Shown here piece after piece: positions 11,558 through 24,650 of a stretch of 64,000 nucleotides of DNA (the first letter of the stretch is position 1; every line of letters begins with the position of its first letter). Origin of the DNA: Drosophila pseudoobscura. Its lineage: Eukaryota > Arthropoda > Insecta > Diptera > Drosophilidae. The DNA lies in assembly GCF_009870125.1 (NCBI RefSeq), contig NC_046683.1, positions 17,121,001 through 17,185,000 of the forward strand. The letters run 5' to 3'. Below the pieces are notes generated by a model. The model saw only the letters and a list, made by a program, of their open reading frames with translations. It ran no database searches and was not told the origin of the DNA. The translations under genes were made by a program, and so were the position numbers.

Positions 11558-12302
11558 CTAAAAAGCAATATGATAAACGTTTTAAAAACAAAATTAAATA
11601 TATATATTAAAGTATAACCACGTACGTCTGCTAATCTCTTTATTTATAAGATTCTTTACTGGTGTATATGGAAATCGTTCAGATAACACCCATGGGACTG
11701 GGACTGGGTCTGCGTCTGTGTCTAGGTCGTGTCGTACTTGACACTTCGGCTAGCCTTTCTTTCTTGTTTTCGTTTGAAATATTGTAAGTAGCAATGATAA
11801 AGAGCATCGCTTAGCATCGCATAGCCACACACGACACCTGCACCTCGTTACCGATCCAATTCCATGCTAATCAGACTTTTATTATTAGAAACTGCATCGG
11901 AGATCAGCAGCACATCAGATGGACAGCCTAACGCAATGTTAATGCTGCTAATTTGAATTATTAATTGTCATACGTTAGTACCCGTGTTAGCCACAGCCAC
12001 AGTCCCAGCCTCAGACCCCCGTCCAGCACCTGCACACCAGCCACAGAACAGCCAAGACGACGCACCGCACCGTGTGGGGTGTACCGTGTGGCGTGTGGCG
12101 TGTACCGTGTACCGTGTACCTTGTGCTGCGATGGAGCTGGGAGATTAAGATAGATGTAGATGCTCACAGTTGCGGCCAGGGTCAGCGCGATTTTTGCGTG
12201 CAATTAATTGGCCGGTCAAAGCTGAATGGACGAAAAAAATTATAACACATTATCGAGCAAGGCAGCCGCACTGCACTGCACTGCATTGATACTTCTGCAC
12301 AG

Positions 12303-14032
12303 CAGGAATGAGGTAGGGGGACTGATGTGAACCAACCAACATGCCTATACTAAAGGGAAATCGGTGGAGACCGCACTGCATTCGGTAGCAGCTACCATTG
12401 AGAAAGCCCTTCACAATAAAAAAAAAAGTATGCACTGGGAGTATTCGTGGACATCTCCGGAGCATTCAACAACGTGGCTACGGAAGCAATAACAAATTGC
12501 CTTGTAGCAACTAATACACACTCAGCAATCAACCTGTGGATAAGGAACCTCCTAGGTTGCAGACGGGTGCAATCAGAGTGGGGCACCGCTTCCATGGTGA
12601 AAGAGGCACACAGAGTCACACCCCAGGGTGGAGTCATGTGCCCCTCCTGTGGAATCTGGTGGTCGGCGATCTCATCAAGAGATACGAAAGGAATGCCCCA
12701 ATAATAACAGCTTATGCGGACGACATAAGCATACTTATTACGGGTGTTTGCCCATCGACCCTCAGCTCACTAATGGAACGAACACTCAGGGAGATACACG
12801 AGTGGGCGGAAGATGTAGGACTAAGTATCAACGCGGACAAGACGGACCTCATCCTCTTTACCAAGAGGTACAAGGTACCGATATGGACCCCCCGAAGATC
12901 AATCAAACTAGGCTAACCCCAAAAACACAAGTCAAATACCTGGGCACAGTACTGGATAGTAAACTGGCATGGAAACCCAATGTATTGGAAAGGGTGAAGA
13001 AGACCACCATTGCGCTTTATGCATCCAAGAAGATGCTCAGCAGCACATGGGGCCTGTCTCCGGCTCTGATCCATTGGATTTACATCTGGCAAGCTACTGA
13101 AAAGAAAACGTATCATAAGCTTATGGAAAAGACTCAGTGACAGGCTTTGCTCTGTATTACAGGGGCGCTGAGGTCAACCCCAACAAAAGCACTCGAAACC
13201 CTACTTGGAATCGAACCCCTAGACATCCACGCCCGTCTGACTGCAGAAAAGGCAGCACAACGCCTCATCGCCTCGTCGATAAGATCCATGCAGTCGTCCG
13301 CAGTCAGTTCCAGAAATGTCTTGGCGAGCAGGGAGGCACTAGATACCCTAAGCACGACAAAGTCAGTACGGATCTACTGGATTCCCAGCCACCAGGGCAT
13401 CGAAGGAAACGAGACGGCGGACGTACTAGCTAAGGAAGGCGTCGGGCTGGCGAATACGAGAACCGAGAACGTGCCTGTCTCCCTCAGAACGCTGCAAAGC
13501 TATCTAGAAAAGCAGGCCGGGTCACAAACCGAAAGTAGGTGGAGGAGTACCACCGCCTGCAGAACCTCGAAAATCATGTGCAAGGACCGCACTGACAAAC
13601 TCAGCCACTACCTGCTGCACCTACCCCGGAAGGACTGCAGATTATTAGTGGGAATATTAACGGGACACTGCTTGGCTGCGGCGCATGCAACAAAGCTAGG
13701 AATCACAAACAGAGACAGTTGTAGGAAATGTGACGAGCCTGGGGCAACCGAAACCCTAGAACATCTCATCTGCAACTGCCCTGCTCTCTTAAGGGCAAGG
13801 AGGAAGTACTTGGGCGCGCCAGTCCTGGCATCACTGGAAGATGCCTCCAAGAGGACGCCACAGCAACTACTGGCCTATGCGAAAAATACCTCGATCCTCG
13901 AGGACTTCAAAACCCCCTAAACACTGCCGCGACGGTTCATACCCCCCTATCCGGACAACTAAGGGCCATACTGGCCTATGTGGGGCCCCCTCTGAGGGCC
14001 GTCCGGGTCAACCTAACCTAACCTAACCTAAC
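12303..14032 (+). mobile_element. LOA-clade LINE, 5' half deleted, copy 2
   Basis: Same left deletion junction as copy 1 (tan intron 3 fused to mid-ORF2). Unlike copy 1 it keeps the C-terminal CCHC-type region (CRKCDEPGATETLEHLICNC, around 13724-13783) but has lost about 370 bp of RNase H around 13274. It also has a stop codon at 13138-13140 (CAG TGA) where the others read CGA. It ends in four CCTAA repeats and the target duplicate 14033-14045. Confidence 0.9.
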
Positions 14033-14709
14033 CTACTCTACTTCTATTCTACTTATCGACGTACAGGGAGCTGCAGACAATATCGGTACTTTTGTGCGAT
14101 AGTCGGATCGAATCCGGAGGTTAAATGCCTTTATTTTGAAAATAACAAGCCGCCCATAAAATTGTATTCATTCAAATAGTAACCACTCAACTTAACAACT
14201 CGTCATCATCAGCGATCTTTTCTTTTTCCCTGAAGAACATGTGTCCGACTCGAACTACACAGAAAACGACAGAAGTAACGAAACTCCTGGTGCTAAAAAA
14301 TGAAGCTACCTTTACAAAGCCAGTGCTGCCAATGCGGGGACAGAAAATATATATTGTTTTCGCCGGCTTTGTCAATCGGAATAGGCCAAACATTTTTTCA
14401 CATATTGTCAACAAATCAGGCAGTTAATAGTCAGTTCAGTGAGTGTTCTGTGTAAAAATTGAGAAACTAGAAAAAAGTTACAATAAAACGCCTAAGTTCG
14501 CTGTATTTTCAGTAGTAATTTCGAACTGGATGGTTCGCATCCTCCCTGAAGAAAGCAACGCGTGCGTGGATTCTGCCGAAAACCAATCCAAGAAGTGAAA
14601 AGTGAACAAATTGCACTGTAATTCGAATTCCTTTCTTCAATTAGTGCACATACGTATGTATTTATTGTGTGAAAATCAGAATCAGTTAGAATCCCAATGT
14701 TCTATCAGA

Positions 14710-15111
14710 ATGAACGGTCAGAATCGCAAGAGGGAGTGGCAAGCTGGGCGCGGTGAGGATCTCACCCCCGACGACCGTATTGAACTGATTGCCGAGTTGA
14801 TGGCTAAACTAGACGGCGTCAATTTCGTCGCCGACTTTTTACACATCCGTCGACTGAAACTGCTGATCACCGACTGCCTGCCCGACCGCAAGGAGCAGCT
14901 GCTACGCATTCTCATAGGCTATGTGAACCGGCCCCCCAGCCCGGCCACAACTAGCTACGCCAAAATTGTGAGTCTCCTCAGCAACGACCTTGGTTCCTTG
15001 ATGGTCGACTGCATCCGTGCCCTGAGGGCGGTCCAAGAGAAGGCACTCATCGATGGCAAGTGGGACAACGCGCGCGGCCTGGAGTACTTCTTAGCCGAGC
15101 TAAGCAAGTGA
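14710..15111 (+). CDS. Cbp80-like small protein, copy 4
   Basis: 133 aa, identical protein. It carries the only CDS difference I saw among the six copies, a silent C-to-T at 15018. The reading frame happens to be open further upstream to 14602, but the shared ATG at 14710 is preferred because the other copies have an in-frame stop upstream (TGAGAATCC versus TTAGAATCC here). The leader lacks a short block present in the others (around 14305) and differs near 14390. Confidence 0.75.
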   Translation: MNGQNRKREWQAGRGEDLTPDDRIELIAELMAKLDGVNFVADFLHIRRLKLLITDCLPDRKEQLLRILIGYVNRPPSPATTSYAKIVSLLSNDLGSLMVDCIRALRAVQEKALIDGKWDNARGLEYFLAELSK

Positions 15112-15768
15112 CTTAGCATAGAAGGGCCCTGGCTGTGCAGTTTGATCACTGCACTGCCCCTGTTCTTCCACGATACGTTGCACATATCAAACTCTCGGTA
15201 AACAAAACGTAGCATATTCAATAACACGAACCTAAGACACGAGCATAACACACGAGATTAACACTCGATCCTAACGCACGAGCAACACACGATCCTAACG
15301 CACGAGCGACGCACGAGCCTAATAAACGAAGAACCAGCTCGACGATCCGCACATTCCCAGGAAAGATCCAAGCAAACTCTTTGGACCTGAAGAAGCCTCA
15401 CCTGGGATAAACTAGAGCTGCAGCACTGTGATCTGTTTATTGCCGAAGCCGTCGCGTCCTTGGAAATATTTTGTCATCTTCGCTGCCGCTAACCAGGGGC
15501 TCCATGGCCCCCAGGTAGATGGGCGCCTGGAATCACACCACACATAGGACGAGTGGGGAAATTATCCACATGCACATGCCCCCCTGTACTAACATCTTGG
15601 CTCACTCAAATTTCACAATTTTATTTTAAAGAGTGTGAGGTTTTAGATTGGCTAAGGACCCAACGAAATGTTGGATCAAGCTCAAACTGTCATTTGATTA
15701 TGTTTATTAAACATACGAGTAAAATCTGCGTCCAACAAAGGCGGGGGGCGGGGGTGTGTGCATTAAAG

Positions 15769-18700
15769 CTACTTGAAGAGCAGAGGCAACCTGCAGTGAG
15801 GCTCCGTCTGACTGGGATTGTCCGAATAGAGCGACATGGTCCTAGCGGTGAGATCGAAAATGCCAACGGCAATGGTTTTGACCACCTCGTCACAGCTGCC
15901 ATTCTCGCGCCACACGCAATACAATCCCCCAGAGACATCGCCCAGCATGTGGCGCACATCCTGCTCGCTCGATGGCGGCTTGTAGGTGCCGAACGCCTGC
16001 ATTCGCGACACGCTGGACTCGACCATCAGAGCGTTGGCCTGATCCTGGTGAATGCGATCGAATCTAGGATCGAATCGAGAATTACTCAAGCTGCGCTAAT
16101 GACTACTGGTAGGTCTCTGGTACTCACTGATTCACATGGTAGTTATGATTACCCAAGGGTATCTCCTTGATGTTCAAAAGCGACTCATTCTTACGGTCTG
16201 GCGAAGGCGCCATCTCCACATTGTAGAATATCTGGCGGGGATCGCTGTGAAATCAAGGAACACGAAAACTGCAGAAAACTGTTGACCGTTGACCAAAGTA
16301 CCTTTGATACTCACGCCAAAAAGGTAAAGTTAATGGAGCAGGCATCGGCTGCTCCCACACCTGCGTCCCTGAGCACCCTAAAAGCATCGTCCACATTGCT
16401 GGTGGCCAGCAGGGCTCGTGTCAAGAAGTGTCTCGCTAAAAAGCATTAAAGCAAACCCTCATTAAAGGTCTCTTATCTTATCCCATCGAAAGGAGTACAC
16501 TCACGTGTCTTGCCACTGCGCAACAGCTCCGCACTGCTCGTATTGATGGTGAAGACCAGGCCATGGTAATTCTGATTCATGGTGTAGCCGGGCAAGTGTC
16601 CGGCGTAGCACAGGGACATAAAGTGCTCCTCCTTGACATTGTATTTGCCCTGCGGCTTGTCGCTGATGATGTGCGCGTCAACAAAATAGTAATGATTAAG
16701 GGGCTCCGTCAGGGCATCCTCGGTGTGGCCCAACAGTCGCTATAAACGAGACGTTGCACTGTATTAAAGCAATCTTCTGGGGCTCCTCTAGGCTTTACCT
16801 ACGCAATTCTTTTGGTTGACAATGATTGTGGAGCAGCCAGTCGGCTGGTTATTGTTGCGCGGCTGAAGCTTCAATGCCTGCGGCAAGATGTCGTCAAGGT
16901 GCAGCAGAAAGAGCTAAAAAGCAATATGATAAACGTTTTAAAAACAAAATTAAATATATATATTAAAGTATAACCATGTACGTCTGCTAATCTCTTTATT
17001 TATAAGATTCTTTACTGGTGTATATGGAAATCGTTCAGATAACACCCATGGGACTGGGACTGGGTCTGCGTCTGTGTCTAGGTCGTGTCGTACTTGACAC
17101 TTCGGCTAGCCTTTCTTTCTTGTTTTCGTTTGAAATATTGTAAGTAGCAATGATAAAGAGCATCGCTTAGCATCGCATAGCCACACAAGACACCTGCACC
17201 TCGTTACCGATCCAATTCCATGCTAATCAGACTTTTATTATTAGAAACTGCATCGGAGATCAGCAGCACATCAGATGGACAGCCTAACGCAATGTTAATG
17301 CTGCTAATTTGAATTATTAATTGTCATACGTTAGAACCCGTGTTAGCCACAGCCACAGTCCCAGCCTCAGACCCCCGTCCAGCACCTGCACACCAGCCAC
17401 AGAACAGCCAAGACGACGCACCGCACCGTGTGGGGTGTACCGTGTGGCGTGTGGCGTGTACCGTGTACCGTGTACCTTGTGCTGCGATGGAGCTGGGAGA
17501 TTAAGATAGATGTAGATGCTCACAGTTGCGGCCAGGGTCAGCGCGATTTTTGCGTGCAATTAATTGGCCGGTCAAAGCTGAATGGACGAAAAAAATTATA
17601 ACACATTATCGAGCAAGGCAGCCGCACTGCATTGAGACTTCTGCATTGGCCATTCTAATGAGCATGTGCCCAATCCGAATACCAATTCCAATGTCAATCG
17701 TAATATCAATGGCGGCCATGGCAAAAGCCAAATGAAGCCAAGCAAGGGTTCGGTTCGGTTCGGTTCGGTTCGATCTGAGACATTTTTCAGGCTTGTCTTC
17801 TCTTTCCTCTTTCCCCTTTGCTCTTATGTGCTGTGCTCCACAAATTGGCTTAAACAAGAAGGAAAGTCTCGTAGCTTCAGGGTCGCAGCTGAAGATACTC
17901 TTGCACCTGCAATGGGAGCTATGGGGGATATAACCCTTACAGTTCTACTATCGTCAGGGATCGCTGGCAGTAGAAGACCTACTTTGATCAAATTTTGGTT
18001 GGTTATGTACTCCCCAAAATGAAGTCAATAAAGTTACATTGATATATTCCTTGTAAGCCCATAGTTTAGGCCTTACAATCGCCGTGTACAATGCACAAAC
18101 AATGAGGGGCCACCAAAATTTGATAAAAATATATTACTCCCACCATTAGCTTATCGCTAGAGCTACGATCGAATGAATGTATGTATGTATGTAGTACAAG
18201 GGGCTCGTAAGTCTCTTGACCCGAAATTAATTGTAAATTTTACAATTGCATAAATTTAGAAAGAAGTTTTTGGCTTTTAATGGCAGTTATATAATGTAGA
18301 GAGGGAGTTTTGGTGTGCAAAACCTACATATGACAAATATTGTAATATTCGTTGGGACAACTGCAGAGCCATGAGATGGCTTCTTTTTCCGCTTGGCAAA
18401 CAGTTGGTAAGAATCGTGATACCTCATTGCTGACTAGGGTATACAGACGATGGCCTGTCTATCACTTTCGTACGCAGCAGCAGCGGCAGCCGCAGCGGCA
18501 GCGGCAGTGGCAGCGGCAGCAGCAGGAACTAGTTCAATGTCTATGCTCTGAACGAGGCACGGGCACGGCGGTCAACATTTCGAGTTCTGCTTGTGCACAG
18601 TGGTCGCCGGCTAAGTGGGAATCGCAGAAGGCATGGCATTGTTGGACTGCACGTAGAGAGGGATGGGGAGAGGGGGGGAGGGGAGGAGGGGAGTAAGCCA

Positions 18701-19336
18701 CTTCATTGATTACAATAAAATTAAAGGAAAGACTAAGCAGCTACTAATTGCATTGTTAGATCATCAAACGGTGGGGGTGGGGGCCCTTTTAGCCAATTAA
18801 CACTGTACTGAGAGCACTGCACTCGGTGGGTATCGCCTTTAATGTTGTCATTGGAGACCCCACAGACACGCAATGTCCCAGAGATTATTCGATTGCACGA
18901 CACGACTTTAAGTTCTGCTTTAGCTACACCGTTAGAACGCCGCCCGACCGCCCGACCGCCCACTCGCCCACCCGCCCACACTCCGTCGGCAGCCTTGCAG
19001 TGCGGATTATTAGCGTCAAATTACAATATTTGAGCCAAAAGCTCCAACAATTGTATTCGATTTAATGGGCACTTAATTGTGCACTGCAACACAACGAAGA
19101 TAATTCGATGTACGAGTATTACTATTAGTCGGTCGTTTACAGTTTACAGTTGAGTGCTAATTAGCAACCCCCCAACCCCTGACTAATTGGATTGGGGGGG
19201 GGCTAGCGCTACTATCTCTAAGCTATTCTCACCTTATGGAATTCCACCTCCGCACCATCGGCCACGCCCTCCAGCTCGCGTATATACTGGGGGAAACTAT
19301 CCTTCACCGACTCCAGGGTCTCATTATAGATTTGCT
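15769..19336 (-). pseudogene. t: tan fragment, copy 4 (exons 3-8)
   Basis: Exon 8 at 15769-16063, exon 7 at 16128-16244, exon 6 at 16315-16435, exon 5 at 16505-16739, exon 4 at 16803-16913, then a 2.3-kb intron 3 and exon 3 at 19233-19336. Exons 1-2 are missing because the amplification breakpoint (19417/19418) lies in intron 2. Exon 5 has a Thr-to-Pro change (TEPLNHYYF versus TETLNHYYF). All splice signals that remain look usable. Confidence 0.9.
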
Positions 19337-19417
19337 CTGAAAATTAATGAATCATTATCCCATCCAATCCATTCGATCCACTCGAGCCAACCATCTGGTG
19401 TGAGCGATGCTCTCATG

Positions 19418-19494
19418 GCTGGGCGAACATATTAACATGAATATTTTTCTTAGATTTGGCCGAGTCGATACGATCAAATATATCCGCGACTTTT
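19418..19494. other. Amplicon junction and pre-LINE flank
   Basis: At 19417/19418 tan intron 2 (ending CTCTCATG) joins GCTGGGCGAACATATTA, absent from the unique tan locus, where CTCTCATG continues AGTACTTAC. This is the head-to-tail junction of the original tandem duplication. The 77 bp to 19494 belong to the Cbp80-like upstream flank and were split from the rest of it by the LINE insertion. The same junction is at 30161/30162. Confidence 0.85.
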
Positions 19495-19507
19495 CTACTC
19501 TACTTCT
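19495..19507. repeat. LINE target-site duplication, left (pair at 24763-24775)
   Basis: CTACTCTACTTCT occurs immediately before the LINE start (GGCGAAAATCC) and immediately after its CCTAA tail at 24763-24775. The same pair flanks the second full copy (30239-30251 and 35749-35761), so both come from one insertion event. Confidence 0.9.
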
Positions 19508-19516
19508 GGCGAAAAT

Positions 19517-19684
19517 CCTCTAGCTGAACCCTCCCGGCTGGGCAATGGACACTGCATTACCCCGGACAAGGCTAATGCACTGTCGCTTGCTCTGTCCGGG
19601 GTAATGCAGTGTCTAGCTAAGGCTATGGTCCGGCGTCTTCCCGATTCAAAGTCGGGGGAACCGAACCAGGGCCATGGCTAGAGG
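19517..19684 (+). other. Strongly structured LINE 5' leader
   Basis: A perfect 21-bp inverted repeat (19548-19568 with 19593-19613) encloses a 24-nt loop. The loop holds a second TAATGCA word that could compete for the left arm. CCTCTAGC at 19517-19524 pairs with GCTAGAGG at 19677-19684, closing the whole region, and a second imperfect stem with an inner TTCCCGA/TCGGGGGAA hairpin lies at 19614-19680. HDV-like self-cleaving ribozymes are known at the 5' ends of several non-LTR elements, so a ribozyme or internal promoter is possible. I could not fit the full double-pseudoknot fold by eye. The equivalent in the other full copy is at 30261-30428. Confidence 0.6.
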
Positions 19685-19762
19685 TGCCTGGCGGTCAGGC
19701 CTAAAACGCTAGGGGGTGGTCCCCCCGAAAAATATTAACCAGTATGGACCCTCGGGCCAAAT

Positions 19763-21123
19763 ATGGAGGCGAAGAAGGATAAAGCACGGGTTGGGATGTC
19801 AACCCAAACGTCGGTGGGAAGCGTGACTGCTACCACCGGCGGGCGCGGGGAGGAGCAATCCTCTCTGCGTGTCGCCAGCGGTCACACCTCAGACTTGGCG
19901 GGAGCAGGCCAAGTCAGTTGTAAAGCTACTGCCACAAAAACAACAACAAAAACAACTCACTCCGCAGCCTGCAAGTTGAGCCGCACAGATGCCGTAGTCG
20001 ACACAGATACGGATCTGGAGAGCGTGCTCTCTCTGAGCAGGACGGAGGAAGAGAGCCTTCTCCGCTCGCCGGAACCAGGCACCAGCTCCCTGCGTAGGGA
20101 AGGGCCGAAGCGTTCCAAGGAGGGGATGAAGGCCAAAGCACAATACAAAGCGGCCCTCAATGTCAAAAGCCGGCTGCAAGGTAAAGTAGACATCTCCCAG
20201 GAGGAGAAGGTCAAGCTAGCCTGGGCCGAGCAGCGAGTGCCAAGAGGTGGCCGACTGAGAGTGCCATGAAAGACACTCTGGCGAGCAAGCGGCAACGCGG
20301 GCCCAAGAGTGCAGCCCCTCCACCGAAAGTGGCCAAGAAGCCATCGAAATCGAAAGCGAAGGTCAGCGATGTGACCAAACGAGATTTGATCGTGGCACTC
20401 ATCGACCGGAGCGAGGAAAACGGCAAGATGTCAGCGGCACAGTGGAAGCTTGTGCACGCGCGTCTCGTCGACGCACTGTTTGCACACATGGAAGAAGATC
20501 CCGCGGCCCCTACGCCCACGTTCGATGGTGCTGGGTGGCTAAATGGGGTTACGATCCTAAAGTGCAACGACGATCCAACCCGAAGGTGGCTGACGCGTAC
20601 GGTCTGCCAACTGGAGGCGATGTGGGAGGGGGCCAAGCTGGAGGTTGTGGACCGGGAGCTTATCCCGTCCAAGCCTAAGGCGAAGGTAGTCTTCCCCATC
20701 ACAATCCAGGGGGACCGAGCGCTGAAGCTCCTTCAGCGGCAAAACGCGGATGTGCCAACGACCGATTGGAGGATCCTACACATTGGTAGCCCACTACCCA
20801 ACGAGGGGGGCCAATGTGTGATCCTCCAAATAAACAAGGAGGCAGAGGACCTGCTGTATCCCAAGTTCGGGAAGATGGCGTGGGGCATGGGTAGCTTCTA
20901 CCTGCGCCTCAAAAAGCGCCACCCTGAGGGCAAGGACGCGCATACCCTGCAGGTAGGCGGGATGGAAAAGGACTTAGGTCTCGAGTCCATCGTGGAGGCC
21001 GCCCAGGGTCTTGCGCTTGAGGACGAAGACGAGGAAGACGGTGACCTGACGTTAGTAGTCAACCCGTCGGATGCAAGTGAGCCAGCCACCCATGCTGAGT
21101 GTGCTGCAGCTCAACTTGCATAA
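19763..21123 (+). pseudogene. LINE ORF1 (gag-like), copy 3
   Basis: Two overlapping open segments (19763-20269 and 20266-21123) make up ORF1, which is interrupted near 20250. The N-terminal half is Ser/Thr-rich; the C-terminal half is basic and then acidic (run of Glu/Asp near 21020). I see no clear CCHC knuckles in it. It ends at 21123, overlapping the ORF2 start (ATG at 21089 or 21071) in another frame, an arrangement common in this clade. Confidence 0.75.
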
Positions 21124-24100
21124 AAGCAAGGTAGCGTCGGCGGAGCTCCTCATCGCCATGGAGCAAGGGCTCGTCGACATAGCTCTAGTCCAGGAGCCCT
21201 GGATTGCGACAGGCAATTCAGTGGCCGGACTAAAGTCCTCAAATCACAACCTGTTCTACACAACATCGGTAAGCAGGAACAGAACCGTCGTACTCGTACG
21301 AAAGGGAATCCATGCTTACCTTATGTCTCAGTACAGCACGGATGACCTGACGGTTGTGATGCTGGAAAGTGAGGAAAAGCGCCTTCTGGTGGCTTCCTGC
21401 TACATGGCTCACGACAGACCCGCACCACCCGACGAACTCAGGAGCCTGGTGACAGAAGCCGGCACCAAAAACTATCAACTCGTCATCGGGACGGATGCCA
21501 ATGCCCACCACAATGTGTGGGGAAGCACCGACATCAATGATAGAGGTGAGTCACTCTTAGACTTTATACTAGCAACTAATCTATATATATAGCAAACGTC
21601 GGGGAGGAGGGAGGCACACCTTCGTAGGTCCGACCTCATCCAACGTTCTAGACCTAACACTTGCAACGGGAAACAGTACTACGGTATCTAGCTGGAGGGT
21701 CCTTGAAAGACCCTCCTTCTCAGATCACAAGTACATTCAGTTTAAGTGCGACTTCAAACATTCTTCGAAGGTCATAGTCTATAGAAACCCCCGGAATATA
21801 AACTGGGAAAAGTTTAAAAAGACAGTTACTTCGAAGCTCGCGAGTCCGGGCACAGTGAAATCCGCGGAGGACATAGAGAAGTCTCTAGAGACCCTATCCA
21901 ACGCGTTGCTGGACGCCTACCACACATCGTGCAAACCCTCGAGGACGAAGAAGAGGTCCAAGCCACTCTGGTGGAGCCGGGATCTCTCTTTTCAAAGGGA
22001 CAACCTCAAGGAATTCTTTAAGATCGCCAAACAAGCGAACGAAGGGATCGTCTATGAGGAATACAGACTCCTACTCAGGAGCTACAAGAAGGAAATACGT
22101 AAAGCACAAAGGAACTCGTGGAGGACCTTCTGCTCTAACATCGAGAAAGTACCAGAAACCGCACGGCTACGGAAGCTGCTCTCTAAGCAGCCTACCATAC
22201 AAAGCCAATTAAAGCTAGATGACGGACAGTGGACAGAGGGCAGTGACGAAGCCCTAACAGCACTAATGGAGGAACATTTCCCTGGTTGCACCGAGGACGC
22301 TGATGCCAAAGAGCACCAGGACCTAGCAACCGAGGAACAACACCCCCCAACAGATCTGTTGACCACCAAGCGAATCCACTGGGCAATAGACTCCTTTGCG
22401 GGCACAAAAGCACCAGGACTTGACGGGATATTCCCAGCCATGATGCAGGTGACCAAAGAGGCGATTACCCTATGGCTCTCCGCAATATTCACAGCTTGTA
22501 TAAGTACTGGCTATATCCCTATCCAATGGAGAACCTCGAGAGTTGTCTTCCTCCCAAAGGCAGGAAAGTGCAGCCATGCGAGTCCCAAGGACTATAGACC
22601 GATAAGCCTTACCTCCTTTATATTAAAAACACTAGAAAAGCTGCTGGACTTACACATCAGGAATGAGGTAGGGGGACTGATGTCAACCAATCAACATGCC
22701 TATACTAAAGGGAAATCGGTGGAGACCGCACTACATTCGGTAGCAGCTACCATTGAGAAAGCCCTTCACAATAAAAAAAAAAGTATGCACTGGGAGTATT
22801 CGTGGACATCTCCGGAGCATTCAACAACGTGGCTACGGAAGCAATAACAAATTGCCTTGTAGCAACTAATACACACCCAGCAATCAACCTGTGGATAAGG
22901 AACCTCCTAGGTTGCAGACGGGTGCAATCAGAGTGGGGCACCGCTTCCATGGTGAAAGAGGCACACAGAGTCACACCCCAGGGTGGAGTCATGTGCCCCT
23001 CCTGTGGAATCTGGTGGTCGGCGATCTCATCAAGAGATACGAAAGGAATGCCCCAATAATAACAGCTTATGCGGACGACATAAGCATACTTATTACGGGT
23101 GTTTGCCCATCGACCCTCAGCTCACTAATGGAACGAACACTCAGGGAGATACACGAGTGGGCGGAAGATGTAGGACTAAGTATCAACGCGGACAAGACGG
23201 ACCTCATCCTCTTTACCAAGAGGTACAAGGTACCGATATGGACCCCCCGAAGATCAATCAAACTAGGCTAACCCCAAAAACACAAGTCAAATACCTGGGC
23301 ACAGTACTGGATAGTAAACTGGCATGGAAACCCAATGTATTGGAAAGGGTGAAGAAGACCACCATTGCGCTTTATGCATCCAAGAAGATGCTCAGCAGCA
23401 CATGGGGCCTGTCTCCGGCTCTGATGCATTGGATTTACATCTGGCAAGCTACTGAAAAGAAAACGTATCATAAGCTTATGGAAAAGACTCAGCGACAGGC
23501 TTTGCTCTGTATTACAGGGGCGCTGAGGTCAACCCCAGTAAAAGCACTCGAAACCCTACTTGGAATCGAACCCCTAGACATCCACGCTCGTCTGACTGCA
23601 GAAAAGGCAGCACAACGCCTCATCGCTTTAGGAAATATGTCGCCACAAGAATACGGGCATAGTTCAATTGGAAGGGAAATGAACAGATCAACTGATTACA
23701 TGACCCCCCAAACATGCCTCGACGTAAAAACAACTGGATCTTCGGGACCTGAAGACTGGAAAATCGGAAGAGACCAAACGGAGCACCTCAATATATATAC
23801 GGACGGCTCCAAGATGGACGGAGGAGTAGGGGCGGGCCTATACTGTACAGACCCTGAGATAAGGCTGTCATATAAGCTACCGGACCATTGTACCATATTC
23901 CAGGCAGAGGTTTTTGCCATCAGGAAAGCAGCAGAGGTCGCTCTTCTCACTGAAAGAGCACACGATGCGGTCAACCTATTCGTCGACAGCCAAGCGGCGA
24001 TAAGATCCATGCAGTCGTCCGCAGTCAGTTCCAGAAATGTCTTGGCGAGCAGGGAGGCACTAGATACCCTAAGCACAACAAAGTCAGTACGAATCTACTG

Positions 24101-24650
24101 GATTCCCAGCCACCAGGGCATCGAAGCAAACGAGACGGCGGACGTACTAGCTAAGGAAGGCGTCGGGCTGGCGAATACGAGAACCGAGAACGTGCCTGTC
24201 TCACTCAGAACGCTGCAAAGGGGGGTAGGCCCGGGCCCTGCGCAGGCCGGGTCACAAACCGAAAGTAGGTGGAGGAGTACCACCGCCTGCAGAACCTCGA
24301 AAATCATGTGCAAGGACCGCACTGACAAACTCAGCCACTACCTGCTGCACCTACCCCGGAAGGACTGCAGATTATTAGTGGGAATATTAACGGGACACTG
24401 CTTGGCTGCGGCGCATGCAACAAAGCTAGGAATCACAAACAGAGACAGTTGTAGGAAATGTGACGAGCCTGGGGCAAACGAAACCCTAGAACATCTCATC
24501 TGCAACTGCCCTGCTCTCTTAAGGGCAAGGAGGAAGTACTTGGGCGCGCCAGTCCTGGCATCACTGGAAGATGCCTCCAAGAGGACGCCACAGCAACTAC
24601 TGGCCTATGCGAAAAATACCTCGATCCTCGAGGACTTCAAAACCCCCTAA
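21089..24650 (+). pseudogene. LINE ORF2 (endonuclease, RT, RNase H), copy 3
   Basis: Endonuclease from 21089, including the conserved DANAHHNVWGS motif at about 21494-21526; RT from about 22380 (GTKAPGLDGI, DYRPISL, DISGAFNNV, YADD at about 23070); RNase H from about 23790; Cys-His finger CRKCDEPGANETLEHLICNC near 24450. Breaks: an added TA near 21590, a frame change at the poly-A run near 22773, another near 22997 (CPSCGIW where CPLLWNL is expected) and another near 23245. The RT breaks are shared with the deleted copies. Confidence 0.85.
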
